From: Singulisphaera sp.
GTDB lineage: Bacteria; Planctomycetota; Planctomycetia; Isosphaerales; Isosphaeraceae
Direction of reading: 5' to 3'
NCBI GenBank assembly: GCA_027451445.1
Contig: DAIDJG010000463.1
Location: 1 to 64,000 of the forward strand
DNA: 64,000 nucleotides
Position numbers and translations under genes: made by a program. Positions 54,681-62,981 of the stretch are shown in pieces. Below the pieces are notes generated by a model, which was not told the DNA's origin, searched no databases, and worked only from the letters and a program-made list of their open reading frames with translations. Positions within the stretch are counted from its first letter, which is position 1. Each line of letters opens with the position of its first letter.

Positions 54681-54698
54681 GGTGCATTCGATGAGCGG

Positions 54699-55520
54699 TC
54701 ACTGATCTTGCTGTGCCTCGAGCGATTGGACGATTTGGCGGAGATCGTCATCATGAGGCTGGAGCTTCAGTGAGCGCCGCAAGGTCTTGACGACTTCAGC
54801 AGGTCGTTTGAGCTGCGCTTGGCACTGCGCTAAGCCGCCCAGTGCACCTATGTGGAAGGGATTCAATTCCAGGACGCGTTCGCAATCAGCGGCACTCTCT
54901 TCGAATTGCCCTGCCTGGAAATGAGCGATGGCGCGCTGGTTGTAAGCTTCGGCGAATCGCGGTGCACGCTGCGTGAGCTTTGTGGCGAGTTCGATCGCCT
55001 GTTGGTTGCGGTCTTGCTTGATAAGCATATTCACCTGCCGGAGAGTTTCGTTGTTCTCCGGCGAGTCGGCGCGGAACCAAATCGACCACAGCGCGCCTCG
55101 CGCAAGCGCCCGTACCGTGTCGTCGCTATCACGGAGAGCACGCCCGACGGCCGCATTGCTGGTCTCGAAACCGCCGAGGATTCCCAGAGACAGAACGGCT
55201 GCGCGCCGAGCCTGAACGTCTCCGGACTCGAGCAGCCGAGCCAAACTACCTTCGGTGTAGCGCGAAGAGACCTGACGTCGGAAACGTTCGACGTCTTGAT
55301 CGCGCACGAATTCTTCGTAGTAGCCCACAAGAACCAGGGCGGACTGGGAGCCTAACGAACCGGAAGATCCCGCGCGCGGTGAATCGGCGGAGACTGCCTC
55401 GCGTGTGAGCGATGCGCAAGCACCCCAAAGCAGACTCAAAGCCAACGCGCCGCGAACAGCCCGAAATGGCAGCGGTGCGGCAGCCGAAGCCCGTAGCGTT
55501 TTGGAAGATGCACAGGTCAT
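54699..55520 (-). CDS. Exported HEAT plus TPR protein
   Basis: The ATG at 55520 (MTCASSKTLRASAAAPLPF) gives 273 aa with a hydrophobic leader segment (GALALSLLWGACASL). The frame upstream to 55622 lacks this logic and is not used. A HEAT-like pair (LARLLESGDVQARRAAVLSLGILGGFETSNAAVGRALRDSDDTVRALARGALWSIWF) is followed by TPR units (QAIELATKLTQRAPRFAEAYNQRAIAHFQAGQFEESAADCERVLELNPFHIGALGGLAQCQAQL). It acts as a scaffold; LWGAC could be a lipobox-like site. It lies 102 nt downstream of birA on the same strand. Confidence 0.75.
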   Translation of the reverse strand: MTCASSKTLRASAAAPLPFRAVRGALALSLLWGACASLTREAVSADSPRAGSSGSLGSQSALVLVGYYEEFVRDQDVERFRRQVSSRYTEGSLARLLESGDVQARRAAVLSLGILGGFETSNAAVGRALRDSDDTVRALARGALWSIWFRADSPENNETLRQVNMLIKQDRNQQAIELATKLTQRAPRFAEAYNQRAIAHFQAGQFEESAADCERVLELNPFHIGALGGLAQCQAQLKRPAEVVKTLRRSLKLQPHDDDLRQIVQSLEAQQDQ

Positions 55521-55622
55521 GCGCAAAGACTCCAACGCGAGTGAATGATCGAACTTCGCCTCAGGTCGAAACGGTAACGACGGCTGGCTGCTCAGACTCC
55601 ATTCCAATGTCAAGTTTAGCAA

Positions 55623-56630
55623 TCAAAGTCCCAGGCTTCCATGAGAATCCCGCCTGTTTCCCGAACCAGCGGACCCATGAAGGTCCACAGCTTTCAAATC
55701 GAGAATCTCGGCTGAGGGCAACTGGACGGAACGGCGCTCGTCGAGCGCGAGCGTCAATCCGGCGATCAAGTCGTGATCCGCAACCACGCCTTCCCACTCG
55801 CGGTCGCGCGTGATCACGTGAACCCGATTCCCGACGTGCTCGCTCAGGCTGCGCCAGCGGGGGCTGAGCGACTCCGCACCTCGAGCGCGGCCGAGCAGGT
55901 ACCAGTAATCGAGCCGTTGAATGATCGCTTTTGCAAGCTCCGAACGGTCGAGCTCCCGGTCCAGCAGCGCTCGCAGCGACGTCGTCGACGCTTGGAGTTC
56001 GTCCGGCAAGTCGCTCATCAAGAGGTTGGCATTCAGGCCGATGCCGATGACCGCTCCGGCTCCGCGTTCCACAAGCACTCCGGCGATCTTGCGCTGATCG
56101 ACACGGACATCGTTCGGCCACTTGATTTTCGGTTCGCGTCCCGTGCACTCGGCCACAACGTCTGCGACAGCCACCGCCCCCAACGCCGTGAGCCAACGAA
56201 CCTCGTCGAGCTCCGCAGGGGGGAAAAGCAGCACCGACATGAGAACACACGCGCGAGGAGGCGCCGTCCAGACGCGGCCCCGTCGCCCTCGCCCCGCCGT
56301 CTGCTCTTCGGCCAGTACCACGAGGCCATCGTTTGCAGGCGACGCCGACGCACCGGCCGCCAGGTCATTCGTGCTCGAAACGCGGTTCCACACCGCGATT
56401 CTGCGCCCCACGCGCTCGGTGTTCAGCTCGTATTCGATTTGATCGGGGCAGAGCCGCCCGGAGTGGCCCCGGTACGCAACGCCGCGATACGGATGATGCT
56501 CGATCGAGAAACCGAACGATTCCAGTTCATCAATGGCGCGCCGCACTCCGTCGATGTCGGAACCCAAGTCCACGAGCGGAACGAATTGATCGGGGTTCGC
56601 CCGCAGTCGGTGGAGCAGGGGAATGTTCAC
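55623..56630 (-). CDS. birA: Biotin--[acetyl-CoA-carboxylase] ligase BirA
   Basis: This 335-aa protein starts with GTG at 56630, overlapping the nadC stop by 4 nt. Residues about 1-65 form a degenerate winged-helix-like domain (FVPLVDLGSDIDGVRRAIDELESFGFSIEHHPYRGVAYRG), so repressor activity is possible. The ligase domain has the biotin loop EEQTAGRGRRGRVWTAPPR near 108-124, IKWPNDVRVDQRKIAGVLVE and GIGLNANL. A C-terminal SH3-like cap (NRVHVITRDREWEGVVADHD) follows. It adenylates biotin and attaches it to carboxylase carrier proteins. Confidence 0.94.
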   Translation of the reverse strand: MNIPLLHRLRANPDQFVPLVDLGSDIDGVRRAIDELESFGFSIEHHPYRGVAYRGHSGRLCPDQIEYELNTERVGRRIAVWNRVSSTNDLAAGASASPANDGLVVLAEEQTAGRGRRGRVWTAPPRACVLMSVLLFPPAELDEVRWLTALGAVAVADVVAECTGREPKIKWPNDVRVDQRKIAGVLVERGAGAVIGIGLNANLLMSDLPDELQASTTSLRALLDRELDRSELAKAIIQRLDYWYLLGRARGAESLSPRWRSLSEHVGNRVHVITRDREWEGVVADHDLIAGLTLALDERRSVQLPSAEILDLKAVDLHGSAGSGNRRDSHGSLGL

Positions 56631-57586
56631 GACGGCAGCGCCTCATCGAAATCAAGCCCGATGTCCAGCGCAGGGGCAGAGTGGGTTAACGCACCGACGC
56701 TGATTCGGTCGACGCCGGTTTCTGCCAGTGCTCGGACCGTGTTGAGATTGATCCCACCGGACGCCTCGAGCAGAACACGAGGCGCCTTCGTGTCGCGTCG
56801 GCGCAGTGCCTCTGCGAGATCGGCAGGGCCGAGGTTATCGATGAGGATGATATCGGGCTCACCTTCCAGCGCACGATCAAATTGGTCGAGCGAATCGACT
56901 TCGATTTCGATGACGGTGCCGGCAGGGGCGCCTCGACGTGCGGATGTCAATGCTCGGGAAATCGTTGCGCCGTCGGGAGAAAGGCGATTCGAATCGAGGA
57001 CCGGGTCATGCGTGTCAGCCGCGAGCCAGGCGAGATGGTTGTCCTTGATCAAGACCGCATCGTAAAGTCCGAAACGATGATTCTTACCGCCTCCGCACCG
57101 CACCGCATATTTTTCGAGGGCTCGCCAACCTGGCGTCGTTTTCCGAGTGTCGAGGATCACCGCGCGAGTTCCCGCCACCTCAGCGACGAATCGCGCCGTG
57201 AGGCTTGCAATCCCACTGAGTCGTTGAATGAAGTTTAGTGCCGTGCGCTCAAACGCAAGTAGCGCTCGCATCGAACCCTCAACGCGAGCGATTTCCAGAC
57301 CGGGTTCCAGGCGCGCTCCGTCGTCCAACGTCGGTTTCCAACCGGCTTCGATCTCGAACCGAGTGGCCAGAAGGGCTAAGACAGGTAAACCCGAAAGCCT
57401 TCCTTGCGTGCGGGAGACGAAGCGCGCAGACCCACGCGAGCTTTCCGGAATCGTCAGGTTCGCCGTAAGGTCCCCGGTCGTGTTCAAGTCCTCGGCCAGA
57501 GCCAGCGCGATTAGCGTGAGCGCATTGTCACGCTCCTTTGCCCCAAAGCCGAAATCGACGCGTTCTCCCATAGAAAGAATTCCCAT
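56627..57586 (-). CDS. nadC: Nicotinate-nucleotide pyrophosphorylase NadC
   Basis: An ATG at 57586, or the one at 57571, begins the protein; the frame also reads from a TTG at 57595. With 57586 it is 319 aa. Landmarks: LALAEDLNTTGDLTANLTIPESSRGSARFVSR, ALLAFERTALNFIQRLSGIASLTARFV, ILDTRKTTPGWRALEKYAVRCGGGKNHRFGLYDAVLIKDNHLAW (PRPP and quinolinate site), and SGGINLNTVRALAETGVDRISVGALTHSAPALDIGLDF. It makes nicotinate mononucleotide from quinolinate in NAD synthesis. It starts 5 nt after the uvrB stop and overlaps birA, so the three genes form one unit. Confidence 0.95.
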   Translation of the reverse strand: MGILSMGERVDFGFGAKERDNALTLIALALAEDLNTTGDLTANLTIPESSRGSARFVSRTQGRLSGLPVLALLATRFEIEAGWKPTLDDGARLEPGLEIARVEGSMRALLAFERTALNFIQRLSGIASLTARFVAEVAGTRAVILDTRKTTPGWRALEKYAVRCGGGKNHRFGLYDAVLIKDNHLAWLAADTHDPVLDSNRLSPDGATISRALTSARRGAPAGTVIEIEVDSLDQFDRALEGEPDIILIDNLGPADLAEALRRRDTKAPRVLLEASGGINLNTVRALAETGVDRISVGALTHSAPALDIGLDFDEALPS

Positions 57587-57591
57587 GAGGC

Positions 57592-59661
57592 TCAAGTTGG
57601 CTTTGGCCGGCTCCCTCGGCGTTTGCCTCCGGACTTGGCTTTCGTGCGGGCACTGGTCGCTTGCGGTGTTGCCGCGGGCTTGCCGGGATGCCCTCCCTCG
57701 GAACTGCGGAGCTGGATGATCCGGTCCCGAAGGGCGGCCGCACGTTCGAACTCCAGGCTTTCCGCCGCCTTGAGCATCTCTGCTTCGAGCTCGTTCAGAT
57801 ACTCTTCCGTGGCATCGGTTTTCTCGTCGCGCCCGACTGCCTTGCGAGCCTCGGCCCGGGCCTGCACCTCCTCCTCGATGCCGCGCTTGATGGCCTTCAC
57901 GATGGTCTCTGGCGTGATGCCGTGCTCAGCGTTGTAAGCCAACTGAAGGGCGCGCCGACGATTCGTTTCGTCGATCGCACGCTGCATCGAGTCGGTAACT
58001 TTGTCAGCATAGAGAACCACCTCGGCGTTCACGTGCCGCGCCGAGCGGCCGATCGTCTGGATGAGCGACGTTTCGCTCCGAAGAAAGCCTTCCTTGTCCG
58101 CATCCAGGATACAGACCATCGAGACTTCCGGAAGATCAAGTCCTTCGCGTAACAAATTCACGCCGACCAGCGCGTCGAACGCACCTTCGCGCAACTCCCG
58201 CAGGATCGTGACCCGTTCGAACGCGTCCAGTTCGGAGTGAAGCCACTTGCAGCGCAGCCCTTGTTCCTTGAGGAACCGGGAAAGGTCCTCGGCGAGGCGT
58301 TTGGTGAGCGTGGTGATGAGGACGCGTTCGCCTTTCTCGGCTCGCTTCTTGACCTCGGTCAGGAGCGCAGGAACCTGGCCGCGGGCGGGTTCGATCCTCA
58401 CGACAGGGTCAATCAAACCCGTCGGTCGAATCACCTGTTCGACAACCTCGCCGCCCGACATTGTCACTTCGTAATCACCGGGCGTTGCCGAAACGTAGAG
58501 CCGAGGGCCGAGCTTAGTTTCCCACTCGTCGAATCGTAGTGGCCGGTTGTCGAGCGCACTGGGAAGACGGAAGCCGTGTTCAACGAGGGTACTCTTGCGG
58601 CTAAAGTCGCCCGCAAACATACCGCGGATCTGGGGCACGCTGACGTGCGACTCGTCAATGAGCAGGAGACTATCCGGCGGGAAGAAGTCGAGCAGTGTGT
58701 TGGGGGTCTCGCCCGGCTTCCGGCCCGAGAGCGGTCGGCTGTAGTTTTCGATCCCGGAGCAGTAGCCGACCTCCAGGAGCATTTCGATATCGTAGCGCGT
58801 TCGTGCGGCCAGCCGTTGCGCCTCGAGGAGCTTCCCCTGATCCTTGAGGATCTTCAGGCGTTCCTCGAGCTCTTGTTGAATGGCTTCAACAGCGCCCTGG
58901 ATGCGTTCTTCCGGCAACACGAAGTGCTTCGCCGGGTAAATGTACATTTCTTTCTTCTTTTCGAGCACGGTCCCCGTAAGGGGATCGATGACCGAAAGGG
59001 TCTCGATTTCGTCGCCGAACAACTCGATGCGGAAAGCAACTTCCTCGTACGCGGGCCAGCATTCGACGACATCACCGCGGACGCGGAACTTTCCGCGCTC
59101 GAAGTTGATGTCGTTGCGATCGTACTGAATGTCGACAAGTTTCAGGAGCATTTCGTCCCGGTCGATGAACTCACCCAGTTTGAGTTGCACCATCATTTTG
59201 CGGTAGTCTTCGGGCGAGCCCAAGCCGTAAATGCATGACACGCTGGCGACGACGATCACGTCGTTGCGGCTGACCAGCGCGCTCGTCGAGGCGAGCCGTA
59301 AACGTTCGATTTCTTCGTTGATCGACGCGTCTTTCTCGATGTAAATGTCGCGCTGGGGGATGTAGGCCTCAGGCTGGTAGTAATCGTAGTAACTGACGAA
59401 GTAGCGGACGGCGTTGTGGGGGAAGAATTCCTTGAACTCGCCGTAAAGCTGCGCCGCGAGCGTCTTATTGTGCGACATCACGAGGGCAGGGCGGCCGATC
59501 TGGGCGATGACGTTGGCCATCGTGAAGGTCTTGCCCGATCCCGTGACCCCGAGCAGCGTTTGGTGACGCTTGTTGCTCCGCAAGCCCTGCACCAGGGCTT
59601 CAATGGCCTTCGGTTGGTCGCCGGCAGGCTGGTAAGGCGAAACCAATTGAAAATCAGGCAT
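57592..59661 (-). CDS. uvrB: Excinuclease ABC subunit B (UvrB)
   Basis: The frame extends upstream to 60015, but the family begins at the ATG at 59661 ([20 protein letters not shown]), giving 689 aa of normal length. Landmarks: [20 protein letters not shown] (Walker A), the beta-hairpin region [81 protein letters not shown] (DESH), helicase motifs [44 protein letters not shown], and a C-terminal UVR domain ([27 protein letters not shown]). It is the damage-verifying subunit of nucleotide excision repair. The tail is basic ([14 protein letters not shown]). Confidence 0.97.
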   Translation of the reverse strand: MPDFQLVSPYQPAGDQPKAIEALVQGLRSNKRHQTLLGVTGSGKTFTMANVIAQIGRPALVMSHNKTLAAQLYGEFKEFFPHNAVRYFVSYYDYYQPEAYIPQRDIYIEKDASINEEIERLRLASTSALVSRNDVIVVASVSCIYGLGSPEDYRKMMVQLKLGEFIDRDEMLLKLVDIQYDRNDINFERGKFRVRGDVVECWPAYEEVAFRIELFGDEIETLSVIDPLTGTVLEKKKEMYIYPAKHFVLPEERIQGAVEAIQQELEERLKILKDQGKLLEAQRLAARTRYDIEMLLEVGYCSGIENYSRPLSGRKPGETPNTLLDFFPPDSLLLIDESHVSVPQIRGMFAGDFSRKSTLVEHGFRLPSALDNRPLRFDEWETKLGPRLYVSATPGDYEVTMSGGEVVEQVIRPTGLIDPVVRIEPARGQVPALLTEVKKRAEKGERVLITTLTKRLAEDLSRFLKEQGLRCKWLHSELDAFERVTILRELREGAFDALVGVNLLREGLDLPEVSMVCILDADKEGFLRSETSLIQTIGRSARHVNAEVVLYADKVTDSMQRAIDETNRRRALQLAYNAEHGITPETIVKAIKRGIEEEVQARAEARKAVGRDEKTDATEEYLNELEAEMLKAAESLEFERAAALRDRIIQLRSSEGGHPGKPAATPQATSARTKAKSGGKRRGSRPKPT

Positions 59662-59677
59662 ATCGGGAGCACCTGGT

Positions 59678-60082
59678 TCAATAACTCGCGCGCCTGCCGA
59701 GAATGGTAGGGCGGGATGTCGCGTGGGACGAAGTAGACGGCTCAGAATTGCGGTCAACCGAAACGAACGGGCGAAGGGCAGTGATCGTCGCTGGGCCGAT
59801 ACCTTTGACGCGTGCATCCAGATCTTCGAGCGAACGAAACGGAGCTTCCTGTCGTGCGGTGACGATCCGTTCGACGAGGACGGGTCCGAGTCGCGGCAAC
59901 GCCCCCAGAACCTCGGGTGGCGCCGAATTGAGGTCAACCGATAAACGAAGCGAGGACGGTGCGGATCCTTTGCTGGGCGCTCTCGCGAACAAGTACAGCG
60001 ACCCCAGCAGGGCACACACCGTCAGGAGGACGCGTACTCCTCGGGTCCAACCCCAGAGAGGACGTTTGATCGAGAGTGACAT
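59678..60082 (-). CDS. ComEA-like helix-hairpin-helix protein with one TM helix
   Basis: The ATG at 60082 ([12 protein letters not shown]) gives 134 aa; the frame opens 11 codons earlier. One TM helix ([19 protein letters not shown], about 13-31) precedes a helix-hairpin-helix domain: [59 protein letters not shown]. This is the ComEA/topoisomerase-type HhH repeat that binds DNA without sequence preference. Membrane anchoring suggests a DNA-uptake or surface DNA-binding role, but no other competence gene is here. It ends 16 nt before the uvrB start. Confidence 0.85.
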   Translation of the reverse strand: MSLSIKRPLWGWTRGVRVLLTVCALLGSLYLFARAPSKGSAPSSLRLSVDLNSAPPEVLGALPRLGPVLVERIVTARQEAPFRSLEDLDARVKGIGPATITALRPFVSVDRNSEPSTSSHATSRPTILGRRASY

Positions 60083-60203
60083 CCCGGTCGTGCGCTCCCC
60101 GGCCCCGGAAACCAATTGGGTTCAATCCGTACAGTATAGGGTCGGGACCCGACAAACTCAACGCGCAACGTCTCGCATTCGAGACTCGGCGGCTTTGGCC
60201 CGT

Positions 60204-61352
60204 TCAGAGTACTCCCGCTGTGATGTCCGTCAAAGCATGCAGGAGTGTTTCGATGTGTTCGGGCGTGTTGAACGGACCCGGACTTATGCGGACTGTCCCG
60301 TCGGGGAATGTGCCGAGCGCTTTGTGGATGTAAGGCGCACAGTGCAAACCGGGACGAATGGCGATTTCGAATGCCGAATCGAGTGCGAGTCCCAGGTCCA
60401 AGGGATGGAACCCCTCGGGGACGATCAAGGAGAGCGCGCCTGCATGCCGGGCTGCGTCCCAGCGACCGGCGACCTTCCAACCCTCGGTCGCTTCCGCCCA
60501 ATCGACCACGCGCTGTAACAGCGAGACTTCATGGTTTCGGAGCACATCGGGCTTCTGCTCGGACACCCACGCGATGCCCGCGACAAGGCCGGCAACCCCC
60601 AGGACGTTTGGCGTCCCTCCTTCGAGCACGAACGGCAATTGAACTGGCTGTGTCTCACTTGCCGAATCGCCACCCGTTCCGCCCTCGCGCCAGGGCCGAA
60701 GGTTGGCCCGCGGGCCGACGTATAGCGCTCCAGTGCCCGTGGGACCATAGAGTGATTTGTGACCGGGGAACGCCAGAAGATCGATCGGAGTCGCGCGCAG
60801 ATCGATTGGCACGACGCCCGCCGACTGCGCGGCATCGACGAGCAAAAGCGCGTCGGCTTCACGAACGATGGGCGCGATGGCTTCGATCGGCTGAATCGTG
60901 CCCAGCACGTTTGAGGTATGGGTCAGGGCGACCAGTTTCGTCTTCGGCGTGAGCGCCTTCCGAACCGCATCGGGATCGATGTATCCCTGCTCCGATGCAA
61001 TTCTGGTCAGCGAGATGACCCCGGCCTTCTCGAGGGCGCGAAGCGGACGGCTGATCGAATTGTGTTCCAGGTCGGACGTGATGACGTGATCGCCCGGATT
61101 CACGCTACCTTTGATCGCTATGTTCAAGGCATCGGTACAATTCAGGGTGAAAATCCAGCGATCCGGATCCTCGCCGCGGAAGAACTGGTTCAGGGCGTGC
61201 CGTCCGTCATCGAGCATCCGGTCGCTACGAACGGCCATGCGGTGTCCGGAACGTCCTGGATTGGCGAGCGACGTGCGGGCGAATCGATCGAGTGCCTGGT
61301 AGACCGGTTCGGGTTTGGGAAAGCTCGTGGCGGCGTTATCGAGGTAGATCAT
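60204..61352 (-). CDS. Cysteine desulfurase family protein (class V aminotransferase)
   Basis: This 382-aa PLP enzyme has MIYLDNAATSFPKPEPVYQAL at the N-terminus and the internal landmarks NCTDALNIAIKG, DLEHNSISRPLRAL, LTHTSNVLGTIQPI and VDAAQSAGVVPIDL. FPGHKSLYGPTGTGALYV carries the PLP lysine, and RPGLHCAPYIHKALGTFPDGTVRISPGPFNTPEHI carries the active Cys. It resembles the EF2568-type branch of SufS-like proteins. It would release sulfur from cysteine, plausibly for the E1-like and carrier proteins encoded just upstream on the same strand (inference). Confidence 0.88.
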   Translation of the reverse strand: MIYLDNAATSFPKPEPVYQALDRFARTSLANPGRSGHRMAVRSDRMLDDGRHALNQFFRGEDPDRWIFTLNCTDALNIAIKGSVNPGDHVITSDLEHNSISRPLRALEKAGVISLTRIASEQGYIDPDAVRKALTPKTKLVALTHTSNVLGTIQPIEAIAPIVREADALLLVDAAQSAGVVPIDLRATPIDLLAFPGHKSLYGPTGTGALYVGPRANLRPWREGGTGGDSASETQPVQLPFVLEGGTPNVLGVAGLVAGIAWVSEQKPDVLRNHEVSLLQRVVDWAEATEGWKVAGRWDAARHAGALSLIVPEGFHPLDLGLALDSAFEIAIRPGLHCAPYIHKALGTFPDGTVRISPGPFNTPEHIETLLHALTDITAGVL

Positions 61353-61431
61353 GATGAAGGACTCGGAAGAGAAACCGCGTTCGTTTCACTGAGCGGTTCA
61401 CTCGATGGATTCTCAAGAGCGAACCCGCTTC

Positions 61432-62478
61432 TCAGTTTCCCACGAACTGGGCGTAAAGCGTGCGCGCTTTGGCGATGTCGTTCGTACCCTTGATGATGGC
61501 TCGGCCATCCGGGAAAACGGTGAATTCATGACCTTCGGTCGCGAACCGAAGCATATATGCATTATGACGAACGTCGCTCAACGAGGCGAGCCGCGCCGCC
61601 ATCTCGGGGAAATTCAGCGGCTCGGTGCGACGCGTCGCAACCTGCACGGCGTTTCGGCCGCAAAGCGCCGTCGTGTGAGAACCAAGGGCGCCGTCAAGCC
61701 ACTCGAACTTATGATGCTTGCAACACGGGCAATCCACTTTTCCGAGCAGGCCCGCGACCTTGAGCCGGCGGAACGTCCAATCCCAGATGTCGACCATGAT
61801 GAGCTCCTTGTTCAACGCGTCGAACGCGCCCGACAGAAGCTTGATCGCTTCGACGGCCTCGAAGGAGGCAATGATGGCGACGGCCGGACCAAGCACCCCC
61901 GCGGTTTCGCAGGTGGGCGTCATCCCCGGCGGGGGGCTGTCTTCGATCAAACAACGCAGGCAAGGCGTGCTTCCCGGACGGATGGTCATCGTCTGGCCTT
62001 CGCTGCCAATCACACCGCCGAAGATCCACGGCTTGTTGAGTTTGACGGCCGCGTCGTTGATCAGGTAGCGGGTCTCGAAGTTGTCGGTCCCATCGAGAAT
62101 CAAATCGGCGTCGGCCACAAGATCGAGGATATTGGTGTGGTCGATGTCCGTAACCACCGGTTCGATCGTAATCGTGCTGTTGATCTGCCGAAGCTTGCGA
62201 GCCGCCGCCTCGGCCTTGGGAAGGTTTTCGGCGACGTCGTTTTCGTCGAACAGGATTTGACGTTGAAGATTGTGCGTCTCGATGAAGTCGCGGTCGACAA
62301 TCCGTAGGAAGCCGACCCCCGCCCGTGCCAGATGGTTAGCGAGCACGGTCCCGAGGGCGCCACATCCGCAGATCGTGACGCGGCTGTTCAACAACTTGCG
62401 CTGGCCTGTCTCGCCGAAGAAGGGGAAACGAATCTGGCGACTGTAGCGATCGAGAGGGTCGGAGGGATCAAAAGGCAT
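61432..62478 (-). CDS. ThiF/MoeB-type E1-like adenylyltransferase
   Basis: The ATG at 62478 (MPFDPSDPLDRYSRQIRFP) is preferred over a TTG four codons up; 348 aa. The ThiF fold has GETGQRKLLNSRVTICGCGALGTVLANHLARAGVGFLRIVDRDFIETHNLQRQILF (ATP site), LILDGTDNFETRYLIND, GSTPCLRCLIEDSPPPG and DCPCCKH (two zinc Cys pairs), and the active-Cys segment TPTCETAGVLGP. The C-terminal 90 residues form an extra domain ending in EGHEFTVFPDGRAIIKGTNDIAKARTLYAQFVG. It activates the C-terminus of a ubiquitin-like sulfur carrier, here presumably the product of 62635-62904. Confidence 0.92.
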   Translation of the reverse strand: MPFDPSDPLDRYSRQIRFPFFGETGQRKLLNSRVTICGCGALGTVLANHLARAGVGFLRIVDRDFIETHNLQRQILFDENDVAENLPKAEAAARKLRQINSTITIEPVVTDIDHTNILDLVADADLILDGTDNFETRYLINDAAVKLNKPWIFGGVIGSEGQTMTIRPGSTPCLRCLIEDSPPPGMTPTCETAGVLGPAVAIIASFEAVEAIKLLSGAFDALNKELIMVDIWDWTFRRLKVAGLLGKVDCPCCKHHKFEWLDGALGSHTTALCGRNAVQVATRRTEPLNFPEMAARLASLSDVRHNAYMLRFATEGHEFTVFPDGRAIIKGTNDIAKARTLYAQFVGN

Positions 62479-62634
62479 GATGCTTTCCAATCACAATGGA
62501 ATCAACGAGCGGAGCGGCGGACCGTTGGCAGAAACCCTGGAAATGACTCAACGCGCGGTGTTACGTATTTACAAGACACGGGACTTCATCAATGCCTAAG
62601 ACAGGCGGAGCCGATAGGGAGCTCCGCGTCACGT

Positions 62635-62904
62635 TCAGCCGCCCGCAACGGCCGGAATAATGCTCACTTCATCTTTCTCGCCCACGGCCGTATCGAGATC
62701 ATCCAGATAGCGGATGTCCTCGTTATTGACGTAGACGTTGACGAATCGGCGGAGTTCGGCGCCGTCGAAGATGCGCTCGCGGAGGGCCGGGTATTTCTCA
62801 CCGACCTGGCCAAGAACGGCGCCAACCGTGGCGCCTTCGGCTTCGACCGTGTCATTGCCGCCAGTGTGGGGTCGGAGCGGGGTGGGGATTCGTACTTGGG
62901 GCAT
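62635..62904 (-). CDS. ThiS/MoaD-type ubiquitin-like sulfur carrier
   Basis: This 89-aa protein (MPQVRIPTPLRPHTGGNDTV) has the beta-grasp pattern VEAEGATVGAVLGQVGEKYPALRERIFDGAELRRFVNVYVNNEDIRYLDDLDTAVGEKDEVSIIPAVAGG. It ends in Gly-Gly, the site that is adenylated and thiocarboxylated. NVYVNNEDIRYL and the IIPAVAGG end are shared with CysO/MoaD-type carriers. It sits between the E1-like gene and threonine synthase, and this association with amino-acid genes is more suggestive of a CysO/HcyS-like role than of molybdopterin synthesis. Confidence 0.9.
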   Translation of the reverse strand: MPQVRIPTPLRPHTGGNDTVEAEGATVGAVLGQVGEKYPALRERIFDGAELRRFVNVYVNNEDIRYLDDLDTAVGEKDEVSIIPAVAGG

Positions 62905-62931
62905 GAGACGATCCTGAAGAAAGTTGGAGAT

Positions 62932-62951
62932 GGGCCGGCCATTGCCGGCCC
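62932..62951 (-). terminator. Intercistronic GC-rich hairpin after thrC
   Basis: GGGCCGGC and GCCGGCCC form a perfect 8-bp stem with a 4-nt loop (CATT) located about 30 nt after the thrC stop and 28 nt before the sulfur-carrier start. No T-run follows on the minus strand, so it is more likely a weak or partial terminator or RNA-processing hairpin than a full intrinsic terminator. Confidence 0.3.
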
Positions 62952-62981
62952 TTCGCGTGGTGGAATTCTAAGGCGTTCGCG

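Larger units (their letters stand above)
53554..54698. other. Gene-poor region with AT-rich patch
   Basis: These 1145 bp hold no confident gene. The first 90 nt (53550-53640) are strikingly AT-rich, with runs such as TTTTTATATTAATTGG and TATAATACAAAGGTATATTATTAC, against the GC-rich background. A weak coding candidate at 53748-54116 and three palindromic repeats at 54362-54680 are listed separately. 54120-54360 shows nothing. Confidence 0.5.

Noticed and set aside
59662-60015. Upstream extension of the uvrB frame by about 118 codons
   Set aside because: The extension overlaps the ComEA-like gene on the same strand and is Arg/Ser-rich; UvrB homologs begin at MPDFxLxSPYxPAGDQ.
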